DNA of 45,617 nucleotides from Nigerium sp. (lineage in GTDB: Bacteria > Actinomycetota > Actinomycetes > Propionibacteriales > Propionibacteriaceae), in assembly GCA_016711325.1 (NCBI GenBank), contig JADJTH010000004.1, forward strand, positions 1 through 45,617. Direction: 5' to 3'. The stretch's first letter is position 1. Each line of letters starts with the position of its first letter. The notes beneath the pieces are model-generated. The model was not told where the DNA came from and did no database searches. It saw only the letters and a program-made list of their open reading frames with translations. Positions 45,401-45,617 of this stretch are shown here, in pieces. The position numbers and the translations under genes were made by a program.

Positions 45401-45617
45401 CTCACCGTGGCCGCCGTGGTCCTTTGACTGGGGTCATGTGGCTGGCACGCCGTCGTGGCGACCGGGGTCCGTTGTGGGCGCTGGCCCGGTGTTGGGCTGG
45501 TGGTCGCGGGCACCGCGCCGCTGCTGGTGGCGATCCGTTCGAGCTGGAGGAGGTCCCCGCGGTGGATCCCGGCCTGGAGGCGTGGCTGGGGCCTCGGCTG
45601 GAACACGCCTGCCGGCT
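42410..45617 (+). CDS. SCO7613-like giant membrane protein (partial, frameshifted)
   Basis: The start at ATG 42410 follows GAAAGAGG. The first residues LDHAIAELRRWHHCPR, then a zinc-ribbon-like Cys pattern with CDACSLPLGGDSARLL, and a coiled segment (EAAARALELRQRTLAQL) match the N-terminus of actinobacterial SCO7613-type proteins. A Pro-rich linker (about 42680-42760) follows. After that come many hydrophobic Ala/Leu/Val stretches in all three frames (for example 43080-43140, 43380-43560, 44640-44760 and 45050-45130), as expected for a protein with 20 or more helices. Dozens of small indels prevent a continuous translation, and the gene runs past the window end. Function of the family is unknown. 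Confidence 0.62.

Overview
The window is very GC-rich, uses GTG starts freely and carries gene families typical of Actinomycetota: a DUF6325/SHOCT pair, a DUF2319 hydrolase, a Tad pilus locus with a LysM/SARP membrane regulator, and an SCO7613-type giant membrane protein. I would place it in the Propionibacteriales or close to it, but the genus cannot be read from the sequence. About 50 genes and sites are supported. Reading frames are intact from about 9 to 33.8 kb but are broken repeatedly at both ends, often in G or C runs. This looks more like consensus error near the ends of an assembled contig than mass gene decay.

Layout. 1-3.7 kb: the N-terminal part of a PEP-synthase-like ATP-grasp protein and a NarL-type two-component pair, all on the minus strand. 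3.9-5.1 kb: an FxLYD membrane protein, a cysteine-free Rrf2 regulator and a nested inverted-repeat element. 5.2-9.2 kb: a sulfate ABC operon (sbp-cysT-cysW-cysA) whose transcript appears to begin with a leaderless 23-codon peptide ending in a cysteine-rich tail, a probable cysteine attenuator. 9.7-10.2 kb: a phage-like fragment beside tRNA-Ile(GAU). 10.2-17.6 kb: a DUF4203 membrane protein, an HtrA protease, and a minus-strand cluster of DUF6325, two SHOCT proteins, a DUF2319 hydrolase and a P-type ATPase homologue that has lost the phosphorylated aspartate and other catalytic motifs.

17.9-24.5 kb: a tightly packed plus-strand unit of leucyl aminopeptidase, AbgT transporter, glutaminase, SLC13 permease and DMT-type membrane protein. 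This suggests import and breakdown of glutamate- or glutamine-containing small molecules. 24.6-27.3 kb: a META-domain lipoprotein, a 6-phosphogluconolactonase-like propeller and an NrtR-like regulator with a degraded Nudix box.

27.6-36.2 kb: a complete Tad/Flp pilus operon of nine genes with mostly 4-bp overlaps (SAF/CpaB, CpaE-like, TadA, TadB, TadC, Flp pilin, two TadE-like pseudopilins). It ends in a membrane-anchored LysM protein carrying a SARP-type DNA-binding plus BTAD module, which may couple wall or pilus state to transcription. 36.1-45.6 kb: a degenerate GDPD-like protein, class I fumarase, a YIP1/hydrolase membrane protein, thioredoxin, a MerR-HEAT regulator, a second copy of the inverted-repeat family, and the start of an SCO7613-like membrane protein that runs off the window. 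Several proteins here (P-type ATPase, CpaE, Nudix, GDPD) keep their fold but lack catalytic residues.
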